Numbered from the stretch's first letter, positions 17,345-26,095 are shown. The stretch: DNA of 45,664 nucleotides from Oscillospiraceae bacterium (GCA_017622995.1 JAGAQA010000020.1:1-45664), one strand, 5' to 3'. The notes: generated by a model from the letters alone, not told the origin. Translations and numbers: made by a program.

Positions 17345-18364
17345 TTATTTCCAGCTGAAGCGGTAGACGGTTTCGGAGTGGTAGGGCTTTTCTGCCTCTA
17401 CGACGGGCTGGGCCCAGTCGGGCTTGTGGATGCAGTCGGGGTAGAACTGGGTTTCCAGGGCAATGCCGGCGTGCTTGCCGTAGTGGACGCCGTCCTTTCC
17501 ATCCTCGTTCAGGAAGTTGCCGGAGTAGAACTGAATGCCCGGGCAGTCGGTATAAACGGCCATGCTGCGGCCGGATTCCGGATCGGTCAGGGTGGCGCAG
17601 GGATTGCAGAAAACCTCCCAGTTGTGGTCGTAGCCCCCTTGCAGGTGCAGGGGCTCGTAATCGGCGTCAATGTCCTGACAGATGGGCTTGGGACTGCGGA
17701 AATCCATGGGGGTGCCCTCCACACTGCGCGTTTCGCCGGTGGGGATGCTTTCCGCGTCATCCGGGCAGAAGTGCCGGCCGGGCAGGGAGAGCACCTGGGC
17801 AATGGCCTTTTCCGGGTGCTGGTGGCCTGCCAGGTTAAAGTAGCTGTGGTTGGTCATATTAAAGATGGTCGCCTGGTCGCACTTGCCGTCGTAGACGATG
17901 TGCAGTCCGCCGTTGCCGTCCAGGGCGTAGGTTACGAAGATGCGGGCGTTGCCCGGCATGCCCTGGTCGCCGTTGGGGCTGTCCAGAGCCAGCTTTACGG
18001 AAGACCTGGTCTGCTCGGCCAGGGTCCACAGACGGGTGTGGTAGCAGTCGGGACCGGAGTGCAGATTGTTGGCGCCTTCGTTGGCCGCCATGGTATAGGT
18101 CTTTCCGCCCAGGGTGAAGGCGGCTCCGGCAATCCGGTTGGCATTGCGGCCCACGGTGGCGCCCAGGTAGCTGGTGCCCTCCAGGTAGCCCTTGGCGGTG
18201 TCGTAGCCCAGCACCACATCATCTTCCTTTCCGGAGGCGTCCGGCACCATCAGCCGGACCAGCGTGGCGCCCAGATCGGAAACCACCGCGGTAATGCCTC
18301 CGCCGGTGATGGTATAGAGGGTTGCGCCCTGGTCTATGTGCAGATTGCTGAAAATTTTTTCCAT
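17345..18364 (-). CDS. galM: Aldose 1-epimerase (galactose mutarotase)
   Basis: A 339-residue cytosolic enzyme interconverting alpha and beta forms of aldoses, mainly galactose and glucose. Expected marks: LGATVGRNANRI (68-78, substrate Arg and Asn), NNLHSGP with His102, TNHSYFNLAG with the catalytic His173, and GIALETQFYPD near residue 300 with the catalytic Glu. Length is normal. No other galactose genes are adjacent, so it is probably a stand-alone sugar-uptake helper. Ribosome site GAAAGGAGC stands before ATG at 18364. Confidence 0.95.
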   Translation of the reverse strand: MEKIFSNLHIDQGATLYTITGGGITAVVSDLGATLVRLMVPDASGKEDDVVLGYDTAKGYLEGTSYLGATVGRNANRIAGAAFTLGGKTYTMAANEGANNLHSGPDCYHTRLWTLAEQTRSSVKLALDSPNGDQGMPGNARIFVTYALDGNGGLHIVYDGKCDQATIFNMTNHSYFNLAGHQHPEKAIAQVLSLPGRHFCPDDAESIPTGETRSVEGTPMDFRSPKPICQDIDADYEPLHLQGGYDHNWEVFCNPCATLTDPESGRSMAVYTDCPGIQFYSGNFLNEDGKDGVHYGKHAGIALETQFYPDCIHKPDWAQPVVEAEKPYHSETVYRFSWK

Positions 18365-18427
18365 GAAAATGCTCCTTTCAATTTTCTGTGTGGAACAAGG
18401 GAAATTATGTTAAGACCATACGTTCCA

Positions 18428-18456
18428 ATTGTACTATATTCTGACGGATTTTACAA
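18428..18456 (-). promoter_or_regulatory. galM promoter
   Basis: Minus strand TTGTAA (18456-18451), 17-base spacer, TACAAT (18433-18428), about 65 bases before the start. Confidence 0.7.
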
Positions 18457-18559
18457 TGGATTATTTTTGCCTGGCCCGGGAAAAGTAAACATTCCGCCGC
18501 TTTTCCGGGATGCGGGGACAACCACAGGTTCGCAAACTTTTTGCCGGAAAAGTGCGCCT

Positions 18560-18608
18560 ACAACATCTTGTGGTTGATGCTTGACAAAACCACAAGATAT
18601 AGTATAAT
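18560..18608 (+). promoter_or_regulatory. nrdD promoter with two NrdR boxes
   Basis: The promoter is TTGACA (18581-18586), 16-base spacer, TATAAT (18603-18608). Two matches to the NrdR palindrome core CACWATATATWGT flank or overlap it: 18591-18603 (12 of 13) and, on the complementary strand, 18560-18572 (11 of 13). Their centres are 31 bp apart, the three-turn spacing known for NrdR tandem sites. NrdR is the zinc-finger/ATP-cone repressor of ribonucleotide reductase genes. Its gene is not in this window. Confidence 0.8.
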
Positions 18609-18651
18609 AAGGCAGCGAAGAGTGATCGATTCCCAGAAGGAGGACTGTACA

Positions 18652-20826
18652 ATGAAGATTATCAAGCGAAACGGTACAGAAGTCATGTTTGATATTTCCA
18701 AGATTACCATGGCCGTTTCCAAGGCCAATGAGGCTGTAGATGAGAAAGTACGCATGACCCCTGTGCAGATTCAGCGCATTTCCGAGAGCGTGAGCGTGGC
18801 CTGTGAGGAGATGGGCCGCAGCCCCTCCGTAGAAGAGATTCAGGACCTGGTGGAAAAGGCCATCATGGCCCACGGCGCCTTTGAAGTGGCCAAGGAATAC
18901 ATCACCTACCGCTACACCCGGAGCCTGGCCCGTCAGTCCAACACCACGGACGACCGGATCCTGAGCCTGATTGAATGCAACAACGAAGAGGTCAAGCAGG
19001 AGAACGCCAACAAGAACCCCACCATCAACGCCGTCCAGCGTGACTATATGGCAGGCGAGGTGTCCAAGGACATCACCAGCCGGATCCTGCTGCCCAAGGA
19101 TATTGTGGCGGCCCACGAGGCGGGCATCATCCACTTCCACGATTCCGATTACTATGCCCAGCATATGCACAACTGCGATCTGGTGAATCTGGAGGACATG
19201 CTTCAGAACGGCACCGTCATTTCCGGCACCCTGATTGAGAAGCCCCATTCCTTCTCCACTGCCTGCAACATTGCCACCCAGATCATTGCCCAGGTGGCCT
19301 CCAACCAGTACGGCGGCCAGTCCATCAGCCTGACCCATCTGGCTCCCTTCGTGCAGATCAGCCGGGAGAAGATCCGCCGCAGTGTGGAAAAGGAAATGGA
19401 AGCCTTTGGCGTCCAGCCCAGTGAGGAGGCCATTTCCAAGGTGGTGGAGGACCGCCTGCGGGATGAGGTCCGCCGGGGTGTGCAGACCATCCAGTATCAG
19501 GTGGTGACCCTCATGACCACCAACGGCCAGGCTCCCTTTATCACCGTGTTCATGTACCTGAACGAGGCCCGGAACGAGCAGGAGAAGAAAGACCTGGCCA
19601 TGATCATCGAGGAGACCCTGCGTCAGCGCTACGAGGGCGTGAAGAACGAAAAGGGCGTGTGGATCACCCCTGCCTTCCCCAAGCTCATCTATGTGCTGGA
19701 GGAGGAGAACATCCGGGAGGGCACCCCCTACTGGTATCTGACCCGCCTTGCCGCCGAGTGCACCGCCAAGCGGATGGTGCCGGACTACATCAGCGAAAAG
19801 AAGATGCTGGAGCTGAAGGTGGACAAAAACGGCCAGGGCCACTGCTATACCTGCATGGGCTGCCGGTCCTTCCTGACCCCCTATGTGGATGAAAACGGAA
19901 AGCCCAAGTATTACGGCCGGTTCAACCAGGGCGTGGTCACCATCAATCTGGTGGATGTGGCCCTGTCCTCCGGCCGGGACTTTGACAAGTTCTGGAAGAT
20001 CTTTGACGAGCGTCTGGACCTGTGCTACCGGGCCCTCATGTGCCGTCACGAGCGGCTGAAGGGCACCCTGTCCGATGCCGCCCCCATCCTGTGGCAGTAC
20101 GGCGCCCTGGCGAGACTCCCCAAGGGCGAGCCCATTGACAAGCTGCTCTACGGCGGCTACTCCACCATCTCCCTGGGCTACGCAGGCCTTTACGAGTGCG
20201 TCAAGTACATGACCGGCAAGTCCCATACCGACGAGGAGGCCAAGCCCTTCGCCCTGCAGGTGATGCAGCACATGAACGATGCCTGCAAGAGCTGGAAGGA
20301 GAAGGAGAACATGGACTTCTCCCTCTACGGCACACCCCTGGAGTCCACCACGTACAAGTTTGCCAAGTGCCTGCAAAAGCGGTTCGGCCTGATCCCCGGC
20401 ATTACCGACAAGAGCTACATCACCAACTCCTACCATGTCCATGTATCCGAGCCCATCGATGCCTTTACCAAGCTGCGCTTTGAGGCGGAATTCCAGAAGC
20501 TGTCCCCCGGCGGGGCCATCAGCTATGTGGAGGTGCCCAATATGCAGAACAACATCGACGCGGTGCTGGAAGTGATGCAGTTCATTTACGACAACATCAT
20601 GTACGCGGAGCTGAACACCAAGAGTGACTACTGCCAGGTCTGCGGCTACGATGGAGAGATCGAAATTCAGGAGGATGACCACAAGCTGGTCTGGGTCTGC
20701 CCCCAGTGCGGCAACCGGGACCAGAACAAGATGAATGTGGCCAGAAGAACCTGCGGCTACATCGGCACCCAGTATTGGAATCAGGGCCGCACCCAGGAGA
20801 TCAAGGACCGGGTCCTGCACCTGTAA
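18652..20826 (+). CDS. nrdD: Anaerobic ribonucleoside-triphosphate reductase NrdD
   Basis: A 724-residue class III ribonucleotide reductase, a glycyl-radical enzyme that makes dNTPs without oxygen. The N-terminal ATP-cone (about 1-90, IIKRNGTEVMFDISKI) senses dATP/ATP. The barrel has HIHFHDSDYYA-type and CTCMGCRSFL-type active-site segments. The C-terminal zinc site is CQVCG with CPQCG, and the glycyl-radical loop is RRTCGYIG with the radical at about Gly702. ATG at 18652 follows AAGGAGG at 18637-18643. The activating enzyme NrdG, often next in the operon, is absent here; a terminator follows instead. Confidence 0.96.
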   Translation: MKIIKRNGTEVMFDISKITMAVSKANEAVDEKVRMTPVQIQRISESVSVACEEMGRSPSVEEIQDLVEKAIMAHGAFEVAKEYITYRYTRSLARQSNTTDDRILSLIECNNEEVKQENANKNPTINAVQRDYMAGEVSKDITSRILLPKDIVAAHEAGIIHFHDSDYYAQHMHNCDLVNLEDMLQNGTVISGTLIEKPHSFSTACNIATQIIAQVASNQYGGQSISLTHLAPFVQISREKIRRSVEKEMEAFGVQPSEEAISKVVEDRLRDEVRRGVQTIQYQVVTLMTTNGQAPFITVFMYLNEARNEQEKKDLAMIIEETLRQRYEGVKNEKGVWITPAFPKLIYVLEEENIREGTPYWYLTRLAAECTAKRMVPDYISEKKMLELKVDKNGQGHCYTCMGCRSFLTPYVDENGKPKYYGRFNQGVVTINLVDVALSSGRDFDKFWKIFDERLDLCYRALMCRHERLKGTLSDAAPILWQYGALARLPKGEPIDKLLYGGYSTISLGYAGLYECVKYMTGKSHTDEEAKPFALQVMQHMNDACKSWKEKENMDFSLYGTPLESTTYKFAKCLQKRFGLIPGITDKSYITNSYHVHVSEPIDAFTKLRFEAEFQKLSPGGAISYVEVPNMQNNIDAVLEVMQFIYDNIMYAELNTKSDYCQVCGYDGEIEIQEDDHKLVWVCPQCGNRDQNKMNVARRTCGYIGTQYWNQGRTQEIKDRVLHL

Positions 20827-20832
20827 TCAAGC

Positions 20833-20862
20833 AAAGAGGCTGCGAAAGCGGCCTCTTTGTTC
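20833..20862 (+). terminator. nrdD terminator
   Basis: AAAGAGGC (20833-20840) pairs with GCCTCTTT (20851-20858) around TGCGAAAGCG, then GTTCGTT. Confidence 0.75.
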
Positions 20863-20900
20863 GTTATGTGGGGGTCATTGGATAAAATTAAGGTGATTAA

Positions 20901-21168
20901 GGATTGCGCCGCAGGCGCCTTGCCTTCCCCCGGGGGGAAGGTGGCTCGCCCGCCAGGGCGAGACGGATGAGGAACTCGGGAGAATGCACTTCAATTTTAG
21001 TGAAGGTTGGTACTTTGTCTCCGCTGACAGGCCGGTATAAGTACCATCCTTATTTGTCAGGAAAGCAAACTTCCCGCATTCCTCATCAGTCACCCAAATC
21101 GGTTCCGAAGAGCCGATTTGGGTGACAGCTTCCCCCCGGGGGAAGCCAAGGCGCCTGCGGCGCAATCC
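20901..21168. mobile_element. 268-bp MITE-like element with 40-bp terminal inverted repeats
   Basis: The left end (20901-20940, starting GGATTGCGCCGCAGGCGCC) and the right end (21129-21168) are reverse complements with one mismatch in 40. The inside has no credible ORF but holds a second inverted repeat (GTCACCCAAATCGG 21089-21102 with 21113-21126). It occupies most of the gap between nrdD and the SdpR-type gene. No clear target duplication is seen, so transposition is inferred from structure only. Confidence 0.7.
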
Positions 21169-21204
21169 CTTGCTTAACGAAACATCCCTTTTCCAATTTT
21201 TCCC

Positions 21205-21257
21205 TTGACAAAACCCGTGCCTGTATGCTATCATACATTTAACGATTAAGTTAAATG
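21205..21257 (+). promoter_or_regulatory. Promoter and palindromic operator of the SdpR-type operon
   Basis: TTGACA (21205-21210), 18-base spacer, TATCAT (21229-21234). Right after the -10 lies CATTTAAC (21236-21243), six bases, GTTAAATG (21250-21257), an 8-bp-arm palindrome of ArsR-operator style; TTAAATG is repeated once more (21258-21264). Its place at the transcription start suggests autorepression by the first gene. Confidence 0.7.
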
Positions 21258-21280
21258 TTAAATGAAAGGAGATGGGGGCT

Positions 21281-21544
21281 GTGTCTTTGCAGCAAACATT
21301 GAAGGCGCTGGCGGACCCAACCCGGCGGGAGATTCTGAATCTTCTGAAGGGCGGCCCAAAATCTGCCGGAGAGATCTGCGACCGCTTCGATATTTCCGGC
21401 GCGGCGGTGTCCCGGCACCTGTCGGTGCTGAAGGAAGCGGATCTGGTCTGCGACAGCCGGGAAGGAAAATTTATTTATTATGAGCTCAATACATCGGTGC
21501 TGGAGGAAGCGCTGCTGTGGCTCACCGATTTGAAAGGGGAATAG
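21281..21544 (+). CDS. ArsR/SdpR-type autorepressor
   Basis: An 87-residue winged-helix regulator. ALADPTRREILNLLKGG (8-24) and GEICDRFDISGAAVSRHLSVLKEADLV are the typical ArsR recognition region; no metal-binding Cys pair is present, which fits the SdpR autorepressor branch. GTG at 21281 is preferred over ATG at 21272 because the ribosome site AAAGGAG (21264-21270) abuts the ATG but is correctly spaced for the GTG. YhfC- and SdpI-type genes follow in one operon, as SdpR and SdpI are paired in Bacillus. Confidence 0.85.
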   Translation: MSLQQTLKALADPTRREILNLLKGGPKSAGEICDRFDISGAAVSRHLSVLKEADLVCDSREGKFIYYELNTSVLEEALLWLTDLKGE

Positions 21545-21547
21545 AAT

Positions 21548-22366
21548 ATGCTTGGATTTAAATTGGCCGCCTGCGCTGTGACCCTGCTGGTGTCTCTGGT
21601 TCTGCCGGTGGCCCTGCCCATTGTGCTGTCCCGGAAATACAGGACAGAAGGGGTCTGGAAGGCCTGGCTGGTAGGCGCCGTGGGATTTGTTGTACCCCAG
21701 GTGCTCATTCGCCTGCCGATTCTCAGCTATCTGGGAACCAGGGCGGATTTTGTGGCCTTCGCCCAGAATCACCTGCTGGTATACATGCTGGGGCTTGCCT
21801 TTACGGCGGGGCTGTTTGAGCTGTCGGGCAGATTCTTTGGGGCAAGGGTCCTTCGAAAGGAGCTTACCTTCCGCAAGGCCGTGATCATGGGCTTGGGCCA
21901 CGGCGGCATTGAGGCCATGATCCTGACGGGGATCAGCTATGTGAGCAATATCGCCTTCCTCATTACCATGCTGAACGGTTCCCTGGACGCCCAGATCGCC
22001 GGTCTGACGGCGGCGGGCACGGATGCCAGCCAGCTGATTGCCATGCGGGAGACGATGCTGAATACCGGCGCCGGGATGTTCCTGCTGGCGGGGTTGGAGC
22101 GGATTCTGGCCATGACCTGTCACGTCTGCATGACCACCATGGTCTGCTACGGCGTCGCCAGGGGCAAGGCGGGAAAAATGTGCCTAAGCTGCCTGCTGGT
22201 GCATTTCCTGCTGGACTGCACACCGGCCTTCAGCCTGCTGCCGCAGAACCAGGCCCTGGCCTACGGCATCATTTACAGCCTTCTGATTGTGATTAGTATT
22301 GTGTGCTTGTACATTCTCAAAAAGCTTTCCGCTGTGTGGAAGGAGGAAAACATCCATGTTCAGTAA
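21548..22366 (+). CDS. YhfC-family putative intramembrane metalloprotease
   Basis: A 272-residue protein with about seven to eight membrane helices. GLGHGGIEAM (116-124) gives the G-x2-H-G-x2-E motif (His118, Glu122), and GLFELSGRF (88-96) supplies a second acidic site and Arg. This layout matches the YhfC family, related to CPBP/Rce1-type proteases that act inside the membrane. It begins 3 bases after the repressor stop and overlaps the next gene by 11 bases. Placed between an SdpR-type repressor and an SdpI-type protein it may cut a signal or toxin peptide in the membrane; the substrate is unknown. Confidence 0.8.
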   Translation: MLGFKLAACAVTLLVSLVLPVALPIVLSRKYRTEGVWKAWLVGAVGFVVPQVLIRLPILSYLGTRADFVAFAQNHLLVYMLGLAFTAGLFELSGRFFGARVLRKELTFRKAVIMGLGHGGIEAMILTGISYVSNIAFLITMLNGSLDAQIAGLTAAGTDASQLIAMRETMLNTGAGMFLLAGLERILAMTCHVCMTTMVCYGVARGKAGKMCLSCLLVHFLLDCTPAFSLLPQNQALAYGIIYSLLIVISIVCLYILKKLSAVWKEENIHVQ

Positions 22367-23387
22367 GAAAAAACGGATTCTTTGCTATGCCCTGACGCTG
22401 CTGCCCGCGGTGCTGGGCTTCCTTGCGAAGCGGCTGCTCCCCGGGGTGGAGGACAGCGGCTTTGTGTGGCCGGTCTATATGCCCCTGGGCATGGTGGTAT
22501 TTGAAGTGCTCCTCTTCCGGCTCATGGATCACATGGGGGAGAACCGGGAGAAAAACAGAAAGATCAACGGGGTGGTCATGTGGATTTTCCCGGTAATGTG
22601 CAACGTTCTGTTCCTTATGAGCTTTGCCCTGAGCACCGGCGTCCGGTTTTCGCCGGGAAAGGTCACCTGCTGGCTGCTGGGTGTGCTCTTCCTGGTGATT
22701 GGCAATTATCTTCCCAAATGCCACCAGAACAGCACCGTGGGCATCCGCATCCCCTGGACCTTTGCCAGTGAGGAAAACTGGAACGCCACCCACCGGATGG
22801 CGGGGCCCGTCTGGATGGCCGCCGGAATACTGATGCTCATTGGCACCTGCTTCCGGGAGGAAGGGATGATGGCCTTGATGTTCGTAGCCGTCGGCGCTGC
22901 CGTGGTGGTGCCCATGGTCTATTCCTACTGCTACTACCGCCGCCAGAAGCGGGAGGGGCAGACCTTTACCACCAAGGTGAAGAAAACGGGGCTCAACAAG
23001 GCGGGCATTCTGCTCCTGACAGCGGTTCTGGTGTTCGCGGCGGTGATGATGTTCACCGGCTCCGTCCGGGTGGATTTCCGGGAGGAAGCGCTGAATGTGA
23101 AGGTTACCTACTACGGCGAGGCGGTTCTGCCCTACGGCAGCATCGAAAGTGCTGAGCTGCGGCAGGAGAATGTGGACGGAATGCGTCAGTTCGGGCTGGG
23201 CTCCCTGCGGCTGCTGGCAGGCAGCTTCCGAAACAGCGAATTTGGGGACTATACCCGCTATACCTACTACGACCCGGACAGCGCCATCGTCCTTACCATG
23301 AAGGACGGCTCCACCGTGGTGCTCAGCGGAAAAGACCCCGTTGAAACGGAGGAAATCTACCAGACGCTCATGGCGCGAATCGGATAG
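22356..23387 (+). CDS. SdpI-family membrane protein with C-terminal PH-like domain
   Basis: A 343-residue protein. The N-terminal half has about six membrane segments with the SdpI signature GNYLPKCHQNSTVGIRIPWT then SEENWNATHR (near 110-145). SdpI in Bacillus subtilis is the immunity protein against the SdpC toxin and also sequesters SdpR at the membrane. The C-terminal soluble part (about 240-343, with LPYGSIESAEL, FGDYTRYTYY and IVLTMKDGSTVVLS) looks like a bacterial PH domain. The start at 22356 overlaps the YhfC gene and has AAGGAGG at 22340-22346. No sdpC toxin gene lies nearby. Confidence 0.85.
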   Translation: MFSKKKRILCYALTLLPAVLGFLAKRLLPGVEDSGFVWPVYMPLGMVVFEVLLFRLMDHMGENREKNRKINGVVMWIFPVMCNVLFLMSFALSTGVRFSPGKVTCWLLGVLFLVIGNYLPKCHQNSTVGIRIPWTFASEENWNATHRMAGPVWMAAGILMLIGTCFREEGMMALMFVAVGAAVVVPMVYSYCYYRRQKREGQTFTTKVKKTGLNKAGILLLTAVLVFAAVMMFTGSVRVDFREEALNVKVTYYGEAVLPYGSIESAELRQENVDGMRQFGLGSLRLLAGSFRNSEFGDYTRYTYYDPDSAIVLTMKDGSTVVLSGKDPVETEEIYQTLMARIG

Positions 23388-23391
23388 AAAA

Positions 23392-23425
23392 AACACCCGA
23401 AGGATCCGCGGATCCTTCGGGTGTT
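23392..23425. terminator. Bidirectional terminator-like palindrome
   Basis: ACACCCGAAGGATCC (23393-23407) pairs with 23410-23424 perfectly. It lies between the SdpI-type gene and the broken zinc-ribbon ORF on the other strand, with A-run on the left and short T content on the right. Confidence 0.8.
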
Positions 23426-23444
23426 CCGTGTCAAAGGGGTGAGG

Positions 23445-23536
23445 TTACGGCTTCTTGTACCCGCACTTCGGGCATACGCCTTTTTCGTTCAACGCGATGC
23501 CGCACAGGGGAAGGTTACGCGGATAACCTTTGACAT
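23445..23536 (-). pseudogene. Frameshifted 30-residue zinc-ribbon protein
   Basis: On the minus strand, GCGGAAGAA then ATG starts MSKVIRVTFPC in one frame, and the same stretch continues in another frame as CGIALNEKGVCPKCGYKKP to a TAA. The join is at the Cys codon (TGTGCGGC): one missing base would give an intact zinc-ribbon microprotein with paired Cys-Cys and C-P-K-C. The span is 92 bases, one short of 31 codons. As it stands the ATG frame stops after 15 codons. Either a decayed gene or a chance likeness; no family name is known to me. Confidence 0.45.
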
Positions 23537-23603
23537 TTCTTCCGCCGCGGGATAGAATAACGGCAGACAATCGAACCCGGAGCGGGGAAAGGGGAGAAAA
23601 GCT

Positions 23604-24620
23604 GTGAAAGAACATCCCGTCCGCATCTGTGATATTGCGGAGGAGCTGGGGCTCAGCACCGCCACCGTTTCCAATGTGATTCACGGCAAAACCAACAAGG
23701 TTTCCGAGGAAACCCTTCAGCGTGTGATGGCCCTGCTGGAGGAGCGGGAGTATATTCCCAGCATGGCCGGAATTCTGCTGGCACGGAACAGTTCGAAAAT
23801 CATCGGCGTGTTTGTCAATGACCATGAGAAATACCAGGGCCACACCCTGGACGATTTCTTTATTTCCCAGTCACTGAACTGCCTTTCTACGGAGATTGAG
23901 AACAGCGGACAATTTATGATGGTGAAAAAGGCGAAATCCGCCCGGGAAATCATCCGGTTCGCGTCCATGTGGAACATGGATGGGCTGGTTGTGATTGGCT
24001 TCTGCGATGCGGACTATCGGTATCTGCGCAGCCATATTCGGATTCCCTTCGTTGTTTATGACGGGGTTTGCGAGAATCCGGATCGATTTCTCAATATTAC
24101 CCTGGACAATTACGACGGCGGGTACCAGATGGGGGCCCATCTGCGAAGCCTTGGACATGAGCGCGCCCTGTGTATTTCCGACAATGACATGGGGGTGGAC
24201 CGGCAGCGGCTCCAGGGCTTCCGCCAGGGCTTTGCCCCCGGAAAAACGGATTTTCTTCAGATTCCCATGAAGCGGGAAGAACGGAGGCGCTTTTACCTGC
24301 AGCACCGGGACAGCTTCCTAAGGGTGAGCGCCCTGTTCGCGGTTTCGGACTATTACGCCATCGATCTGATAGGCTTTCTGAACGAGCAGGGAATCTCTGT
24401 CCCGGAGGAACTGTCTGTGGCGGGGTTTGACGATACACCCATGTGCGAAATGGTCCGGCCGGCGCTGACCACGGTCCGGCAGGACGGTACGGAGCGGGCG
24501 AAAATCGCCATCCGGATGCTCCGGGAGCTGAAAGAGAACCGCAATACCTGTACGGAGGTCACCCTGCCTGTCCGCCTGGTTGTCCGGGACAGCACCGGGA
24601 AACGGAAGAAAAATCCCTGA
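23604..24620 (+). CDS. LacI-family transcriptional regulator
   Basis: A 338-residue regulator. The N-terminal helix-turn-helix and hinge are VRICDIAEELGLSTATVSNVIHGK (6-29) and VSEETLQRVMALLEEREYIPS; the rest is a periplasmic-binding-like sensor domain, with FVVYDG and SVAGFDDTPMCEMVRPALTTV in the usual places. The ligand is unknown. GTG at 23604 is the start, with AAAGGGGAG at 23588-23596. The MATE gene follows by 115 bases and is the most likely target, together with autoregulation. Confidence 0.9.
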   Translation: MKEHPVRICDIAEELGLSTATVSNVIHGKTNKVSEETLQRVMALLEEREYIPSMAGILLARNSSKIIGVFVNDHEKYQGHTLDDFFISQSLNCLSTEIENSGQFMMVKKAKSAREIIRFASMWNMDGLVVIGFCDADYRYLRSHIRIPFVVYDGVCENPDRFLNITLDNYDGGYQMGAHLRSLGHERALCISDNDMGVDRQRLQGFRQGFAPGKTDFLQIPMKREERRRFYLQHRDSFLRVSALFAVSDYYAIDLIGFLNEQGISVPEELSVAGFDDTPMCEMVRPALTTVRQDGTERAKIAIRMLRELKENRNTCTEVTLPVRLVVRDSTGKRKKNP

Positions 24621-24735
24621 AAATAGAGGGATCCCCACAAAAGGCGGGGCCCGATTTTTGGCAGTGGTTACGCACTTAACTTTTGCGATACCGGCTTCAT
24701 GGCGCTAGAATAAAGAAAAAACCAGGAGGCGCGCC

Positions 24736-26088
24736 ATGAAAAACAGAGAGTCCTTTTTTAAAACCGTATGCAGCCTTGCCGTTCCCGTTGCGCTGCAATC
24801 CATGCTGCAATCCTCTTTCAGTATGGTGGACCAGATTATGATCGGGCAGCTGGGCGGCGTCAGTGTGGCGGGGGTTGGACTGGCAGGAAAATTCGCGTCC
24901 ATTTATTCCGTCATTATCTCCGCCGTTGCCGCGGTGGCGGGCATTATGCTGTCCCAATACCTGGGACAGAACAACAGGCGGGCGGCCCGGCGGGGATTCT
25001 GTGTGAATCTTCTGCTGGGCGTCGGCATCGCAGCCTGCTTCAGCTTTGTCTGTGCGCGGTTTCCGGAACGGATTATGGGCGTCTATACGGCGGACGGCGC
25101 CACCGGAAAGACCGCCGCGGCGTACATGGCCATCCTTTCCGGAACATTTCTTCCCATGGCCGGGGCGGCGCTGCTTTCCACTGCCTTCCGCTGTATGGAG
25201 CGGCCCCGGGTGCCGTTGTACGCCAGTATGCTGTCCGCCGCGCTGAATACGGGGCTCAACTACCTTTTAATTTTTGGCAGGCTTGGGTTTCCCGCCATGG
25301 GCGCGGAAGGGGCGGCCATTGCTACGGTGATAGCCCAGCTCGCCAATGTGCTGCTGATGCTGGCAATGGTGCCAAAGAGACTGTTCCAGCTCCAATCCGG
25401 AGAAAAGGGGAACGGGCCCCGGACCGGGCTGAACTGGAGACAGTACCTGTCCATGCTGCTTCCGCTGCTGGTATGTGAGGTGGTTTGGAGCCTGGGAGAG
25501 AATGTCTATGCCGCGATTTACGGCCGCATGGGTACGGATGCCGCCGCCGCGATGACGCTGATCAATCCCATTCAGGGACTGGTCATCGGCGCGCTCTGCG
25601 GACTGTCCCAGGCAGCCGGGATCCTGGTAGGGAAACGGCTGGGCAGCGGGGATTACCCGGGGGCCTATGCCGCCGGAGAAAAGCTCCTGCTCTACGGCGC
25701 GGCAGGCGCCCTGATCCTTTCCGCGGCGGTGGTGCTCACCAGCGGCGTCTATGTGGAAATCTATCGGGTGAGCGAAGGGGTCAAGGCGATGACCAGGCAG
25801 ATCCTCCTTGTCTACGCCTTTGTGGCGCCGGTGAAGGTGCTGAATATGATTCTTGGGGGCGGGATTATCCGAAGCGGCGGCAGAACAAAATATGTAATGC
25901 TCATTGATCTGATCGGAACCTGGTGCTTCGGGGTGCCCCTGGGGCTGCTGGCCGCGTTTGTCCTGGGGCTTTCCATTCCCTATGTGTATCTGCTCCTGTC
26001 TCTGGAGGAGGGGGCCAGGCTTGGCATGTCCATGCTGGTATTTCGCGGGAAAAAATGGATGAACAGGCTGGAAGCCGACAGCCAATAG
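24736..26088 (+). CDS. MATE-family efflux transporter (first)
   Basis: A 450-residue antiporter with about 12 membrane helices arranged in two halves. The start (FKTVCSLAVPVALQSMLQSSFSMVDQIMIGQLGG) is typical MATE, where Q and D-x-I-M-G recur. MATE proteins export cationic drugs or metabolites with Na+ or H+ entry. It follows a LacI regulator, so its substrate may be carbohydrate-derived or sensed by a sugar-like ligand. It is not closely like the second MATE at 36909. Ribosome site AGGAGG at 24723-24728; TAGAAT at 24706-24711 is a possible -10. Confidence 0.88.
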   Translation: MKNRESFFKTVCSLAVPVALQSMLQSSFSMVDQIMIGQLGGVSVAGVGLAGKFASIYSVIISAVAAVAGIMLSQYLGQNNRRAARRGFCVNLLLGVGIAACFSFVCARFPERIMGVYTADGATGKTAAAYMAILSGTFLPMAGAALLSTAFRCMERPRVPLYASMLSAALNTGLNYLLIFGRLGFPAMGAEGAAIATVIAQLANVLLMLAMVPKRLFQLQSGEKGNGPRTGLNWRQYLSMLLPLLVCEVVWSLGENVYAAIYGRMGTDAAAAMTLINPIQGLVIGALCGLSQAAGILVGKRLGSGDYPGAYAAGEKLLLYGAAGALILSAAVVLTSGVYVEIYRVSEGVKAMTRQILLVYAFVAPVKVLNMILGGGIIRSGGRTKYVMLIDLIGTWCFGVPLGLLAAFVLGLSIPYVYLLLSLEEGARLGMSMLVFRGKKWMNRLEADSQ

Positions 26089-26095
26089 GGAAAGA

